A stretch of DNA of 64,000 nucleotides, taken from the NCBI RefSeq assembly GCF_030730905.1, contig NZ_JAVAMP010000004.1:1-64000 (forward strand). The letters are read 5' to 3'. Of this stretch, positions 1 through 8,773 are shown piece after piece. Under the pieces are notes generated by a model. It was not told the DNA's origin. It did no database searches and was given only the letters and a program-made list of their open reading frames with translations. Each line of letters opens with the position of its first letter. Within the stretch, counting starts at the first letter, position 1. The position numbers and the translations under genes were made by a program. This stretch comes from Chengkuizengella axinellae. GTDB taxonomy: Bacteria > Bacillota > Bacilli > Paenibacillales > KCTC-33759.

Positions 1-876
1 TTTCAATTCTTCAACAGATAAAACAACTGTTTTACCATCTTCTTGAAGTTCTGCACCATCTACATCTTTATAATCTGAAAGATCATAGTTACCTTCATCT
101 TCAGCTGTTTCTGCGTCAAGAGCTGTGTTGAATTCAACAACAACTTCAACTAGGTTAGTAGCACTAACTGATTTCACAGAAAGTTCTTTAGCTGCTTCAG
201 CTAATTCTTCTGCTTTTTCGTTAGCAACATAAGCACCTTCAACTAAAACTGTACGAGTAGCATCAACAGTGTAATCGTCTTGCTCAGCGATTAAACCTGC
301 TTCTAAAGCAAATGCTACATATGGCTGCGCCCAAGCACTTACATTTTCGCTATCTACAGTTGCTTCCATGTCGATTTCCATGTCAGTCAATTCTGCATAA
401 CCAACTGCTATTAACTTAGCGAATTGCTCAACAGTTACATTTGCTGTTGGAGCAAAAGTACCGTCACCCATTCCTTCGATGATTCCAGCTGCTACAGCTG
501 CTTCTACATACTCATAAGACCAACGATCAGCAGCTACATCAGAAAATGATGCTGTTGCTGGAGCGTCTAAATCAAGTTCAAAAACAAGTGCAATAATTTT
601 TGCTGCTTGCTCACGAGTCATATTGTCTTCTAAATGCGGAAGACCATCATCATACCCACTAAAAATATCTTTGTCTTTCAATGCTTCAAATTTCTCCTCA
701 GCTGTCATAGCTTCTTCAGCTGCTACTGCAGAAGCGAAAACTGAGAATACCATAGCAAATGCTAATAATATAGATAAACTCTTTTTCATAACCTTTGTTT
801 CTCCTCCTCGGAATACGTTTGTTTGTTTAGTTTTACTAGATTGAGTTATTGAATCATTTGAGCTCTTTTCTCTCAT
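1..876 (-). CDS. SLH-domain surface (S-layer) protein, 3' end outside window
   Basis: The reading frame is open through the left edge, so only the first 292 codons are seen. After a signal peptide (hydrophobic core, cleavage likely after VAA, residue 53) come three SLH repeats (about residues 57-105, 112-165 and 172-220; conserved MTREQAAKI, GIIEGMGDGTF, VTVEQFAKL), then the start of an Ig-like region. It should bind pyruvylated secondary cell wall polymer outside the cell. Two starts are possible: ATG at 876 behind AGGGGGTG (spacing 7), and ATG at 789 (MKKSLS) behind GAGGAGGAG (spacing about 13). The long form adds 29 residues to the signal peptide. It is a paralogue of the next gene, which has the same N-terminal plan. 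The assignment to an S-layer or SLH surface protein is firm; the full length is unknown. Confidence 0.9.
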   Translation of the reverse strand, partial: MREKSSNDSITQSSKTKQTNVFRGGETKVMKKSLSILLAFAMVFSVFASAVAAEEAMTAEEKFEALKDKDIFSGYDDGLPHLEDNMTREQAAKIIALVFELDLDAPATASFSDVAADRWSYEYVEAAVAAGIIEGMGDGTFAPTANVTVEQFAKLIAVGYAELTDMEIDMEATVDSENVSAWAQPYVAFALEAGLIAEQDDYTVDATRTVLVEGAYVANEKAEELAEAAKELSVKSVSATNLVEVVVEFNTALDAETAEDEGNYDLSDYKDVDGAELQEDGKTVVLSVEELK

Positions 877-987
877 CTCGATTCACCCCCTTCCTAGAGT
901 TGAGCTGTCATTGTCTTATATTTAATGTCCGTAACATATAGTTACAGAAACTAGCAAATAATACTAGACAAGTTCGCCACTCTAAAT

Positions 988-1016
988 ATTATACATGGGT
1001 GGTGTCTTGTCGTAAA
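988..1016 (-). promoter_or_regulatory. probable sigma-A promoter of the first SLH gene
   Basis: On the minus strand TTTACG (1016-1011) is followed after 17 bases by a perfect TATAAT (993-988). The transcript would have a leader of roughly 105 bases before the upstream ATG at 876. A long leader is typical of S-layer genes. The -35 box matches only 4 of 6 positions. Confidence 0.55.
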
Positions 1017-1109
1017 GATATTTTTTGGTAATTTAATTATTTTGTAGATTATGTATAAAACAATGTACTAGTAGTTAAACGCATAAGTTTTAAAAAAGTT
1101 GCGATACTT

Positions 1110-1128
1110 AAAAAAAAAAAAAAAAAAA
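1110..1128. repeat. homopolymer run of 19 A
   Basis: Nineteen consecutive A on the plus strand lie between the terminator of one SLH gene and the promoter of the next. The run could act as an upstream T-tract or curved element for the promoter, or be a slippage hotspot. The exact length may be a sequencing uncertainty. The rest of 890-1200 holds only the promoter and terminator listed separately. Confidence 0.6.
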
Positions 1129-1140
1129 TATCAATATATA

Positions 1141-1168
1141 AAAAAACCCCGCGTTGTTAAACACGAGG
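1141..1168 (-). terminator. intrinsic terminator of the second SLH gene
   Basis: On the minus strand CCTCGTGTT and AACGCGGGG pair over 9 bp (two G-U pairs) around a TAAC loop, followed by at least seven T. It lies about 35 bases downstream of the stop codon at 1205. Confidence 0.8.
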
Positions 1169-1204
1169 TCTTTAATCATTTCAAAGTATTTATTTAATGA
1201 TGAA

Positions 1205-4045
1205 TTAATTTGCTGGGATAGCAGCTACATCGTCTGCCCCTTCAAATTTGTTGCCTTCTTCATCTTCAAGAATATCTTCAGCGATAGTAATTTCACCATA
1301 TAGATCTTCAGTATCTTCTGAAGCTACTAATACTACTGTATTCTCATCTACAACATACGCATTAGTTGGTTGTTCTCCATCAATAGTGAAGTCACGTTTG
1401 TTTACTGAACTATCATCAATTAATTCCGTGAACTCAATTACTACGTTATTTCCATCTACAGTGATTTGTTCTACTTCCTCTGCATCAACAGCAATTTCTG
1501 GTGCGATAGCATCTGCTACAGTTCTTACTGGGTGTTCTGCATCACTTCCGTCAAATGCTACTGGAGCTTTACCAAATGCATTTGCAGTTGAAGCATCTTC
1601 ATCAGCATCAACAAATGCTACTGTTACACCTTCACCTGTTGTACCAACGATATCATTTTCAAGAGTAAGCGTTACTAAAGTACCATCATCGTTATAATCA
1701 ATTTCAACACCATCGATTACGATTACGTCACCTTGGATTACTGTGAAATCTTCTTGTTCAACATCAGTTAATTCTTGGTTGAATTGAACTGTGATTTCAT
1801 TTTTGCTTATCATTTCAATATCTTCCGCTACTGCACCTACAGGCTCAGTAATTGTTGCAGAAATTTGGAACTCATCTAATTCATTTCCGTTTACATCTAC
1901 AATGTTTGATGCATATAATTTAATTCCATCTTGTGTTGCCATAGCAGTAGTAATTGCAGTAACTTCTGCATCAGTTAATTCGATAGCAACTGTTTTATCA
2001 TTTCCAAAGAACTCTAATTCACCTTCAAATTTTTCATTACCATAACGGTAGTTGTCAATATCAAGAGCAGAATCAGTTACTTCTTCATCAAAGATTACAT
2101 ATAACATATCATCATTAATTTCTACTCGATTTAATCCAGCAAAGCTAGAATCATCAATTGTTAATTCTGTTGAGTATTTTTCCATTTCGTTCTCATATAA
2201 AGTATCATCTACAAGATCAGAAATTTCTAATACGAAAGAGTTACCTTGTTGATCTTCGTCAAGTTCTAATGTTACAGATTCTTTATCAGTTGCAGGTGCT
2301 ACAGTGATTTTAACGTCAGCTTCTTCGCCATCTTCATCTAATAAAGTATAAGTTCCATCTTCTAAGTTACCAATTGCTTCACTGAAAGTAACTTCGATTT
2401 CAGTTCCAGATTCAACTTCAACACCTGTTACAGTTGGAGCTTCACGATCTACAGATACGTTTAATACATAAGTTGTTTCTTCAAATACGTTACCCCAGTT
2501 ATCAGTGATTTCATCACCATCATAGTCACCCATGATTGTGAACTCAACGTCACCAGATGGTAAAGCATGATCTTCATCAAATTTTACAAATACAGTTGTT
2601 ACTTTATCGTCTGCTGTTACAGCATTTTGTAATGCAGAGTCAGTGTAAATACCTGCTGCTTCCCAAGAAGAATAAGTGTGGAAGAAGTGGTTTACTGATA
2701 ATCCAGATACTGGCTTATCAAATTCTACTTCAACAACTTGTTGGTCAGCATCTACAACTGTTGCAGTTGGAGCATCAGTGTTTTCTTCATAAGTGTGAGT
2801 TTCTTTATAACTTACGTTTGAATATCCAGCAAAGTCTTTCACGTTGTTAATAGAAACTTCATAATCGTCACCATCGTCAAACTTAGAGTAAAGTTCGACA
2901 TTTACTTCATTTTCATTATTCTCATCTACTACTGCACTTTTTACAGATAAGCTCTTAGAACCTTCTTTAACAGTTACATTTTCTTTGTCAGCTGTTTGAA
3001 CTGGCTCAGTGAAAGTTACTACGAAAGATTCAGGACCTGTAAACTCGATACCTTCAACTTCTGGTAAATCTGCATCAAATACGTTGATTTCTGTAGAGTA
3101 GTCAGCTAATGTGCTTCCACCAACGCTCATTACACCATCAATTTCAAGTGTATAAGTTGTTTGGTTTTCTACATCAGAAACTGTTAATACTACTGTAGAA
3201 CCATCTTCTTGAACTTCAGCTTTATCTACGTCAGCAGAATCTGAAAGATCATAGTTACCAGCATCTTCAGCTGTTTCTTCGTCTAATTGAGCGTTAAATT
3301 CAACTGTGATTTCACGTAAGTTGTCAGATGTTACAGAACGAACGTTTAACTCAGCGTTTTGATCGATAAATGCTTGTACGTTGTTATGAGTTGTATAAGC
3401 ACCTTCAACTAAGATATAACGATCAGCATCAACAGTGTAATCTTCTTGCTCAGCTACTAAACCTTGCTCTAATGCAGCAGCAACATAATGTTGTGCCCAA
3501 GCACTGATGTTTTCAGTGTCCACTGTAGCTTCTTCATCTAAAGTAGTACCTGTGAAGAATGCATAACCTTCAGCTAACATTTTAACAAATTGCTCAATTG
3601 TTACGTTAGCAGTTGGATCAAAAGTACCGTCACCCATACCATCGATAATACCAGCATCTACTGCTGCTTCGATGTACTTAGTAGACCAGCGATCAGAAGC
3701 TACATCAGAAAATGTAGATTCAGCTGACTCATCTAAGTCAAGTAAAAATACTAAAGCGATAATTTTTGCAGCTTGCTCACGAGTCATATTGTCTTCTAAG
3801 TGAGGCAATCCATCTTCATATCCATCAAAAATTTCTAATTCTTTTAATTCATTAAACTTTTCTTCAGTTGTCATTTCCTCAGCTGATGCCACAGATGCGA
3901 ACATTGAGAACACCATTGCGATTGCAACTAATAATGATAAACTTTTTTTCATAACCTTTATGTCTCCTCCTGGATGTTGTTTTTTTGTGTGGTTATTCAA
4001 ATTACTGTCTTGAGATATTGAATCATGTGAGCTCGTTTTCCTCAT
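1205..4045 (-). CDS. large SLH-domain surface (S-layer) protein with Ig-like repeats
   Basis: This 946-residue acidic exported protein is a likely S-layer subunit. The signal peptide ends near ASA (residue 55). SLH repeats lie at about 60-108, 112-165 and 172-222. Their ITRAE-type motifs are uneven: MTREQ is good, VTIEQ is weaker, and the third is poor. The rest is a run of beta-rich Ig/Big-like modules of about 90-100 residues, seen as repeated phrases such as VEGIEFTGPES, VTGVEVESGTE and EITVQFNQEL, some resembling SbsA/SbsC S-layer folds. Two in-frame starts are visible: ATG at 4045 with a perfect GGAGGTG (spacing 7), and ATG at 3952 (MKKSLS, residue 32) with GGAGGAG. It is a paralogue of the truncated gene at the left edge. 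High confidence as an SLH surface protein; being the main S-layer protein is an inference from size, position and strong signals. Confidence 0.9.
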   Translation of the reverse strand: MRKTSSHDSISQDSNLNNHTKKQHPGGDIKVMKKSLSLLVAIAMVFSMFASVASAEEMTTEEKFNELKELEIFDGYEDGLPHLEDNMTREQAAKIIALVFLLDLDESAESTFSDVASDRWSTKYIEAAVDAGIIDGMGDGTFDPTANVTIEQFVKMLAEGYAFFTGTTLDEEATVDTENISAWAQHYVAAALEQGLVAEQEDYTVDADRYILVEGAYTTHNNVQAFIDQNAELNVRSVTSDNLREITVEFNAQLDEETAEDAGNYDLSDSADVDKAEVQEDGSTVVLTVSDVENQTTYTLEIDGVMSVGGSTLADYSTEINVFDADLPEVEGIEFTGPESFVVTFTEPVQTADKENVTVKEGSKSLSVKSAVVDENNENEVNVELYSKFDDGDDYEVSINNVKDFAGYSNVSYKETHTYEENTDAPTATVVDADQQVVEVEFDKPVSGLSVNHFFHTYSSWEAAGIYTDSALQNAVTADDKVTTVFVKFDEDHALPSGDVEFTIMGDYDGDEITDNWGNVFEETTYVLNVSVDREAPTVTGVEVESGTEIEVTFSEAIGNLEDGTYTLLDEDGEEADVKITVAPATDKESVTLELDEDQQGNSFVLEISDLVDDTLYENEMEKYSTELTIDDSSFAGLNRVEINDDMLYVIFDEEVTDSALDIDNYRYGNEKFEGELEFFGNDKTVAIELTDAEVTAITTAMATQDGIKLYASNIVDVNGNELDEFQISATITEPVGAVAEDIEMISKNEITVQFNQELTDVEQEDFTVIQGDVIVIDGVEIDYNDDGTLVTLTLENDIVGTTGEGVTVAFVDADEDASTANAFGKAPVAFDGSDAEHPVRTVADAIAPEIAVDAEEVEQITVDGNNVVIEFTELIDDSSVNKRDFTIDGEQPTNAYVVDENTVVLVASEDTEDLYGEITIAEDILEDEEGNKFEGADDVAAIPAN

Positions 4046-4400
4046 TCACGATTCACCTCCTTTCCAGAGTATGAGCTTAATTATTAAAGTTAGGTAGAAA
4101 AACGATTGATACGAATACTAGTTGATATATCGTGTTATGCGATTTAGTATATCAATTGGTGTGTATTTGCGTCTATCAATCGGCTACAGGACTTAGTATA
4201 TCTTAAATTATTCATGAAGTCATTGATAAAGATTTTCCAATAAAACAGCAAAAAAAACCACCTCATACTAAAATCCATATATAATGCTAGTTCTAGCATA
4301 TTGATGAACCATAACGTCATTCTTAGAAACATATTTACTTCATTTCTGCCCTAAAATGTGAACAACATCACTCGCTCCCACATACTGGAATTGCAAGAAT
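4046..4400 (-). promoter_or_regulatory. long leader and promoter region of the SLH gene, with direct repeat
   Basis: This gap of over 350 bases holds no convincing gene. On the minus strand the 10-mer GATATACTAA occurs twice (4202-4193 and 4153-4144), 49 bp apart. Each copy contains TATACT, a good -10 box. The upstream copy has ATGACT 17 bases ahead as a possible -35; the downstream copy has no good -35 at normal spacing. This suggests tandem promoters and a long 5' leader, as known for other S-layer genes. Which one is used cannot be told from sequence. Confidence 0.45.
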
Positions 4401-4438
4401 ATAAATAAAAGCAAAGCACTATGAATAAGTGCTCTGCT
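4401..4438 (-). terminator. intrinsic terminator of the third SLH gene
   Basis: An 11-bp stem (AGCAGAGCACT with AGTGCTTTGCT, one G-U pair), a 7-base loop and a T-rich tail on the minus strand lie about 30 bases after the stop codon at 4467. Confidence 0.8.
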
Positions 4439-4466
4439 TTTTTGAAACCATAATAATTATATTGAA

Positions 4467-7400
4467 TTATAAATTCGGTATTTTCTTTTCGTTTAATAAA
4501 ATACGCATAACGATGGCTGCTGCCTCTGCTCGCGTCATATTAGCTTGAGGATCAAAATAATACGTTTCATTGGCATTTGAATCAGAGATTACTTGTTTAC
4601 CTTGAATGATCTCTTCTTTATATACACCTAAAACAGATGCCCTAGCATAGCTGTTTATATCTTCTGCATCAACAAACACTTTATTCAAAGCGGTGTTTAC
4701 TTTACTTTCATTCGTATCTAACCTTAGATTCGCTGCTCGTGCAATTATTGTGGAAGCATCTTCACGAGTTAAATTGAGGTCAGGTAAAAACTGATCATCA
4801 ATCTTACCTCGTACAATCCCGGCTCTCGCTGCAGTTTCAATATATTTGTATTCATACAAGCCATCCGAGGAAGAGGTTCGTTTCCTTACATCTGAAAACG
4901 TTCGATCACTTTCAGGGCCTGCATAATTTAACGGAAGATCAAATGCCTTTACAATTAAGGATGTAAATTCACCTCGACTGATTGGTTCATCAGGCTCAAA
5001 TAGCTGCGTGCTTGAAGCCCTGTTAGTCATAATTCCTTTTGAATACAAAGTATCTAGATAATTTTTAGCCCAAGGATGACCAATTACATCATCAAAAGAC
5101 TCGTTCATGTACATCACAACATAGTAACCAAATTCAGTAAATGGAACTGTGATTGTGTTTTTCTTCTCGTCAACTTCTCCTCCAAGATTAACCCATTCAT
5201 ATGACTCATTATCCATATAATCTACATTGTAACCATAATGGTATACTGTCACATATCTCCATGCAGAGTCCACTACATTTGGATCATACTTCAAAGTTAA
5301 TTCACCAGGATTGGAAGGAACATATTGTTCGTCTATTTCTGATACATCTCTATCATAAAACTCTTGATCTCTTTCATATGGATACATACCGCTTCCATAT
5401 AATATTTCCTCTTGATCTTCTATAGAAGATACAATTCCTCCATCAACCCAATACAAATCACTAATTGCTCTGTATCTCTCTGCAGGATCGTCAAATATTC
5501 TAATAAAATTATCACTCACTGAATCAAACCTAGAGTTTTCTCCAGAGAATGGATGTAATGTTTTGTTTACTCTACCATCCGTTGAATCAGCAATAGCTAA
5601 TAAGATATCCCTTGTTGGAGATAATACCTGTACTCCACCGTCTGATGCATTGTTTTGCAGCAAAATCGTTCCTTTAGGAAAAGATAATTCAATCGCTTTG
5701 TCAAATGCATCTATTTTTGTTTTAGAAATACTTTCTTTATATTCCGCACCTGGTACAGGTGTATCTGCATTAATCAAAATAATTTCCACTTCGTCTTCTT
5801 GTGTCCCTCTAACTACAGTGAACTTAATTTTGTTGTCGCCTTTTTTCAAATCACTAATTTCAAATACGAATAAATCAAGTTCGTTATTATCGATCTCTAT
5901 TTCTTCCGTAGAAGTCACTTCTTCTTTCCTATCATAAATAATTTTATCTGCATTTTCAGCTTCTACATAAATTCTTGTATAATTTCCATTTACAAAACCT
6001 GTTTTTGTTACAGGATCAATGGTAGGGTAGTGAACTACAAAAGTTGCCGGGTCTCTCCCAATTTCAATGGTTCTTGTATTTATTAAGTGATTGCTTGTAT
6101 TTCTTGCAATAATTTCTACCGCAAAAGTTCCAGTGCCTTCAAGATCTAATTCTTCAGAAGTAAACGTAGCCCACCCACTTAAAGAACCACTCGGAGCAGA
6201 ATCTTCTTCCACATCATCTATAAAATCATCATAATCATAATCAAGATCTTCCTCTTTGCCGTATTTATCTTCATAAACACTTAAACTCATCATGTCAAAA
6301 TCCTCATGGGTGTCATCCCATTCATAGAGCACTCTCTTCTGTTCGTATTCTCCGTCTTCATTAATTCCGCTAAACCTAAATTCTACTTCATTAGCACTTG
6401 CTACAGATGTTATAAATTGAAGCTCAGTCTCCTGAGTATAGTATCTATAATCACTTTCCTGTACATAATGATGATCTTCTAAAAATTCACTCTCTACTTC
6501 CAATAGTAGAACCTCAGGCAATTCAGAAGTGTAATAAAACATTTCATATTTAAAAGAGGAGATCGGCTCTGCAGCACCAGGATCACCATCAGAACCTAAG
6601 GTACCTTGTGGATATATTTCAATGATTAATTCATTTAATCCATTTTGCAGCGCCCAGTCTTCACGATCATGTTTGTCAGTATTATTATTGCCAAAATAAA
6701 AACGAAATTCTTCAAAAATACTATTTACTTCATAATGATCTGTGTCTCTAATTTTATCTACTTGATCATTAAATATCACTCTAATATCATCCCACTGACT
6801 TGGAGGAATATTCACTGGTTTAATTTGAAAAACTGGACCCGTAAAAGTATCACCATCTGGTTCAATTCCACTTGGTTCATTAGCCGAATCAAAATCTTGA
6901 GCTTTTGAGATATTTGTTAAATATACATATGGAGAAGGATTATAATTAATTTCAAATTCCTTAGCCCCCACTTCGAAATCTGTTTGATCCCCGTTATCAT
7001 CTTTGTACGGTACAAATTTCAAAGTGCTTCTACCTTCAGGCAAATCATCTTTATCTAAGGTTACAATGTATGTAATGGTATCTGTTCCATAATCATCCTC
7101 TGTATTTTTAGTTGAAGAACTTGCTAAAAAAGTTTCATCTCCAAAAGAATCTACACTATATACTTTGACACCATCTGCATCTTGTTCGGTAACAACATCT
7201 AACAATAAAGTTTCAGTTAAAACCGTAATTTCTATTCCACTAAATAACTTTGTGGAAGAAATGGTTTCATATACTTCTTTGACAAATGGTTGTGTTTCAT
7301 TTATAAAATAAAAATCAAAATCAAGCGTATTTTGTGAATATCCAGTTTGACTTGGTAGAAATGATACAGTTAGTGTTTGTTCAGTATCACCTGGATTAAT

Positions 7401-8492
7401 GGCAATTCCAGAAATACTTATATCATTAATGAGGTAGTATTCCTCTTCAATCTCAATATCTTCATCTTGGATACCCGTAACTACCCCTCCAATGGAATAA
7501 CTAGACGTTCCATCCTCATCAACACTGAAAATCACATCATAAGACGTACCTGTCCCTTCTACCTCTACTTTCAAAGTACTATGCGTAGGCTCTTCTTCGT
7601 TCCTATTTATCTTGACATCAGTCACGAAATCAATTTCATAACCACCTTGACCATTGCTTGCACTAAATGTAGGCTGTTTGAACAGCATCGATTCAGTTGG
7701 CGTATCCAAGTTTGTATTCGCAAAAACCTCTGTGTTATATACGAAGTTGTCCCCATTATTGTATACAAAAGTTCGTTTTGTGTTATATGTAGTATCCGCA
7801 CTTGAAGCTAGAATCTTTAATTCATTATCCCCTGGTCTTAAATGTAAATCTTCACTTTCATCCTCCCCAGCGGAAAATGAGAATTGACCTGTTCCAGAAC
7901 GGAAAAAACTAGCATAAACTCCTAATGGATCTAACGTTGTATAACCTAAAAGGGAAGTAGCATTAGGTGCAATCCCTTCAATAAAAATCGTATTGTCATC
8001 AGTAGATGGATTCTCTAATGGAACAATCATCCCATTGATGAACTGTCTTTCATCTATTGTCAATTCGTTTATCGTTGTAATCTCTGTATAGTTCACCCAT
8101 GCAGGTAAGGATTGCGGGTTTGTTCCTGAATCAAGTTTAACCGTGATTTTATTTAAACCTTCATATAATTGAACATCTGTGAATTTAACAAATCCTACTC
8201 CATCTATTTCAGGAGGATTGTTTTTCACTTCATTAAATACACCTGTATTCACTTCTTCAATGACATAATATAAATCAGATAAGTCCGCATCATCAATTTG
8301 AGTGTAACCTACTCTCAGTTCAATTAACTCTTGTATCGTTGAATAGGGATTTGCTGGTCTTTCGGCTGATATTGGGTAACCTTGAATCTCTAAATTGACT
8401 GCTGCAAAAGACGTACTTCCGAGTGGTGGAAGCAATGCAAGCAACATGGCAAAAATCATGATCACACTTAATGGACGTTTGAATGATTTCAT
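4467..8492 (-). CDS. giant exported protein with three C-terminal SLH domains
   Basis: The protein has 1341 residues. The N-terminal signal peptide (MKSFKRPLSVIMIFAMLLAL, cleavage near SFAA) is followed by about 1050 residues of beta-rich, acidic sequence with no family I recognise. Three SLH repeats close the protein (about 1135-1190, 1200-1255 and 1265-1335) with well-kept motifs ISRGEF, LTREDA and MTRAEA. These fit the canonical SLH polymer-binding motif better than those of the two neighbouring SLH proteins. The start has AAGGAG 12 bases upstream. It sits between the S-layer gene and the operon that makes the wall polymer anchor (tagO-csaB). It may be a second surface-layer component or a surface enzyme or adhesin; no catalytic motif is visible. 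Confidence 0.88.
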   Translation of the reverse strand: MKSFKRPLSVIMIFAMLLALLPPLGSTSFAAVNLEIQGYPISAERPANPYSTIQELIELRVGYTQIDDADLSDLYYVIEEVNTGVFNEVKNNPPEIDGVGFVKFTDVQLYEGLNKITVKLDSGTNPQSLPAWVNYTEITTINELTIDERQFINGMIVPLENPSTDDNTIFIEGIAPNATSLLGYTTLDPLGVYASFFRSGTGQFSFSAGEDESEDLHLRPGDNELKILASSADTTYNTKRTFVYNNGDNFVYNTEVFANTNLDTPTESMLFKQPTFSASNGQGGYEIDFVTDVKINRNEEEPTHSTLKVEVEGTGTSYDVIFSVDEDGTSSYSIGGVVTGIQDEDIEIEEEYYLINDISISGIAINPGDTEQTLTVSFLPSQTGYSQNTLDFDFYFINETQPFVKEVYETISSTKLFSGIEITVLTETLLLDVVTEQDADGVKVYSVDSFGDETFLASSSTKNTEDDYGTDTITYIVTLDKDDLPEGRSTLKFVPYKDDNGDQTDFEVGAKEFEINYNPSPYVYLTNISKAQDFDSANEPSGIEPDGDTFTGPVFQIKPVNIPPSQWDDIRVIFNDQVDKIRDTDHYEVNSIFEEFRFYFGNNNTDKHDREDWALQNGLNELIIEIYPQGTLGSDGDPGAAEPISSFKYEMFYYTSELPEVLLLEVESEFLEDHHYVQESDYRYYTQETELQFITSVASANEVEFRFSGINEDGEYEQKRVLYEWDDTHEDFDMMSLSVYEDKYGKEEDLDYDYDDFIDDVEEDSAPSGSLSGWATFTSEELDLEGTGTFAVEIIARNTSNHLINTRTIEIGRDPATFVVHYPTIDPVTKTGFVNGNYTRIYVEAENADKIIYDRKEEVTSTEEIEIDNNELDLFVFEISDLKKGDNKIKFTVVRGTQEDEVEIILINADTPVPGAEYKESISKTKIDAFDKAIELSFPKGTILLQNNASDGGVQVLSPTRDILLAIADSTDGRVNKTLHPFSGENSRFDSVSDNFIRIFDDPAERYRAISDLYWVDGGIVSSIEDQEEILYGSGMYPYERDQEFYDRDVSEIDEQYVPSNPGELTLKYDPNVVDSAWRYVTVYHYGYNVDYMDNESYEWVNLGGEVDEKKNTITVPFTEFGYYVVMYMNESFDDVIGHPWAKNYLDTLYSKGIMTNRASSTQLFEPDEPISRGEFTSLIVKAFDLPLNYAGPESDRTFSDVRKRTSSSDGLYEYKYIETAARAGIVRGKIDDQFLPDLNLTREDASTIIARAANLRLDTNESKVNTALNKVFVDAEDINSYARASVLGVYKEEIIQGKQVISDSNANETYYFDPQANMTRAEAAAIVMRILLNEKKIPNL

Positions 8493-8689
8493 CTGGGTTT
8501 CTCTCTCCTTTAAAGTAGCTCGTACAATTTACGTGTGGCAAAACACACAGATACTATGTATATCGGATAAATCAATTAAAAAATTTAGTGAAAAAAGTAA
8601 AATAATGATGGAATATGTTTGATTTTAAACATTCCACTTGCATACCCCGCAAAAGTCACTTATTAAAAGCAAACATATTCCATTGGTGA

Positions 8690-8738
8690 AAAAGAAAAAA
8701 GGTATGGAATTGGCTTGGTAAAGCCAAAAACCTATACC
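8690..8738 (-). terminator. terminator of the fabZ-to-tagO operon
   Basis: On the minus strand GGTAT and ATACC enclose an inner GGCTT-taCC-AAGCC hairpin, followed by a run of six T and a further T-rich stretch. It lies about 35 bases after the tagO stop codon. Confidence 0.75.
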
Positions 8739-8773
8739 TTTAAATGAATAGATACTTCTTGTAAACATTCTCT

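Noticed and set aside
1248-2850. Several plus-strand open frames opposite the SLH gene
   Set aside because: They are complements of a long acidic, Ala/Thr/Val-rich coding region, low in complexity, and lack binding sites.
4144-4332. 62-codon frame in the S-layer leader
   Set aside because: No binding site, unusual Met/Trp/Phe composition, and it overlaps the duplicated promoter-like element.
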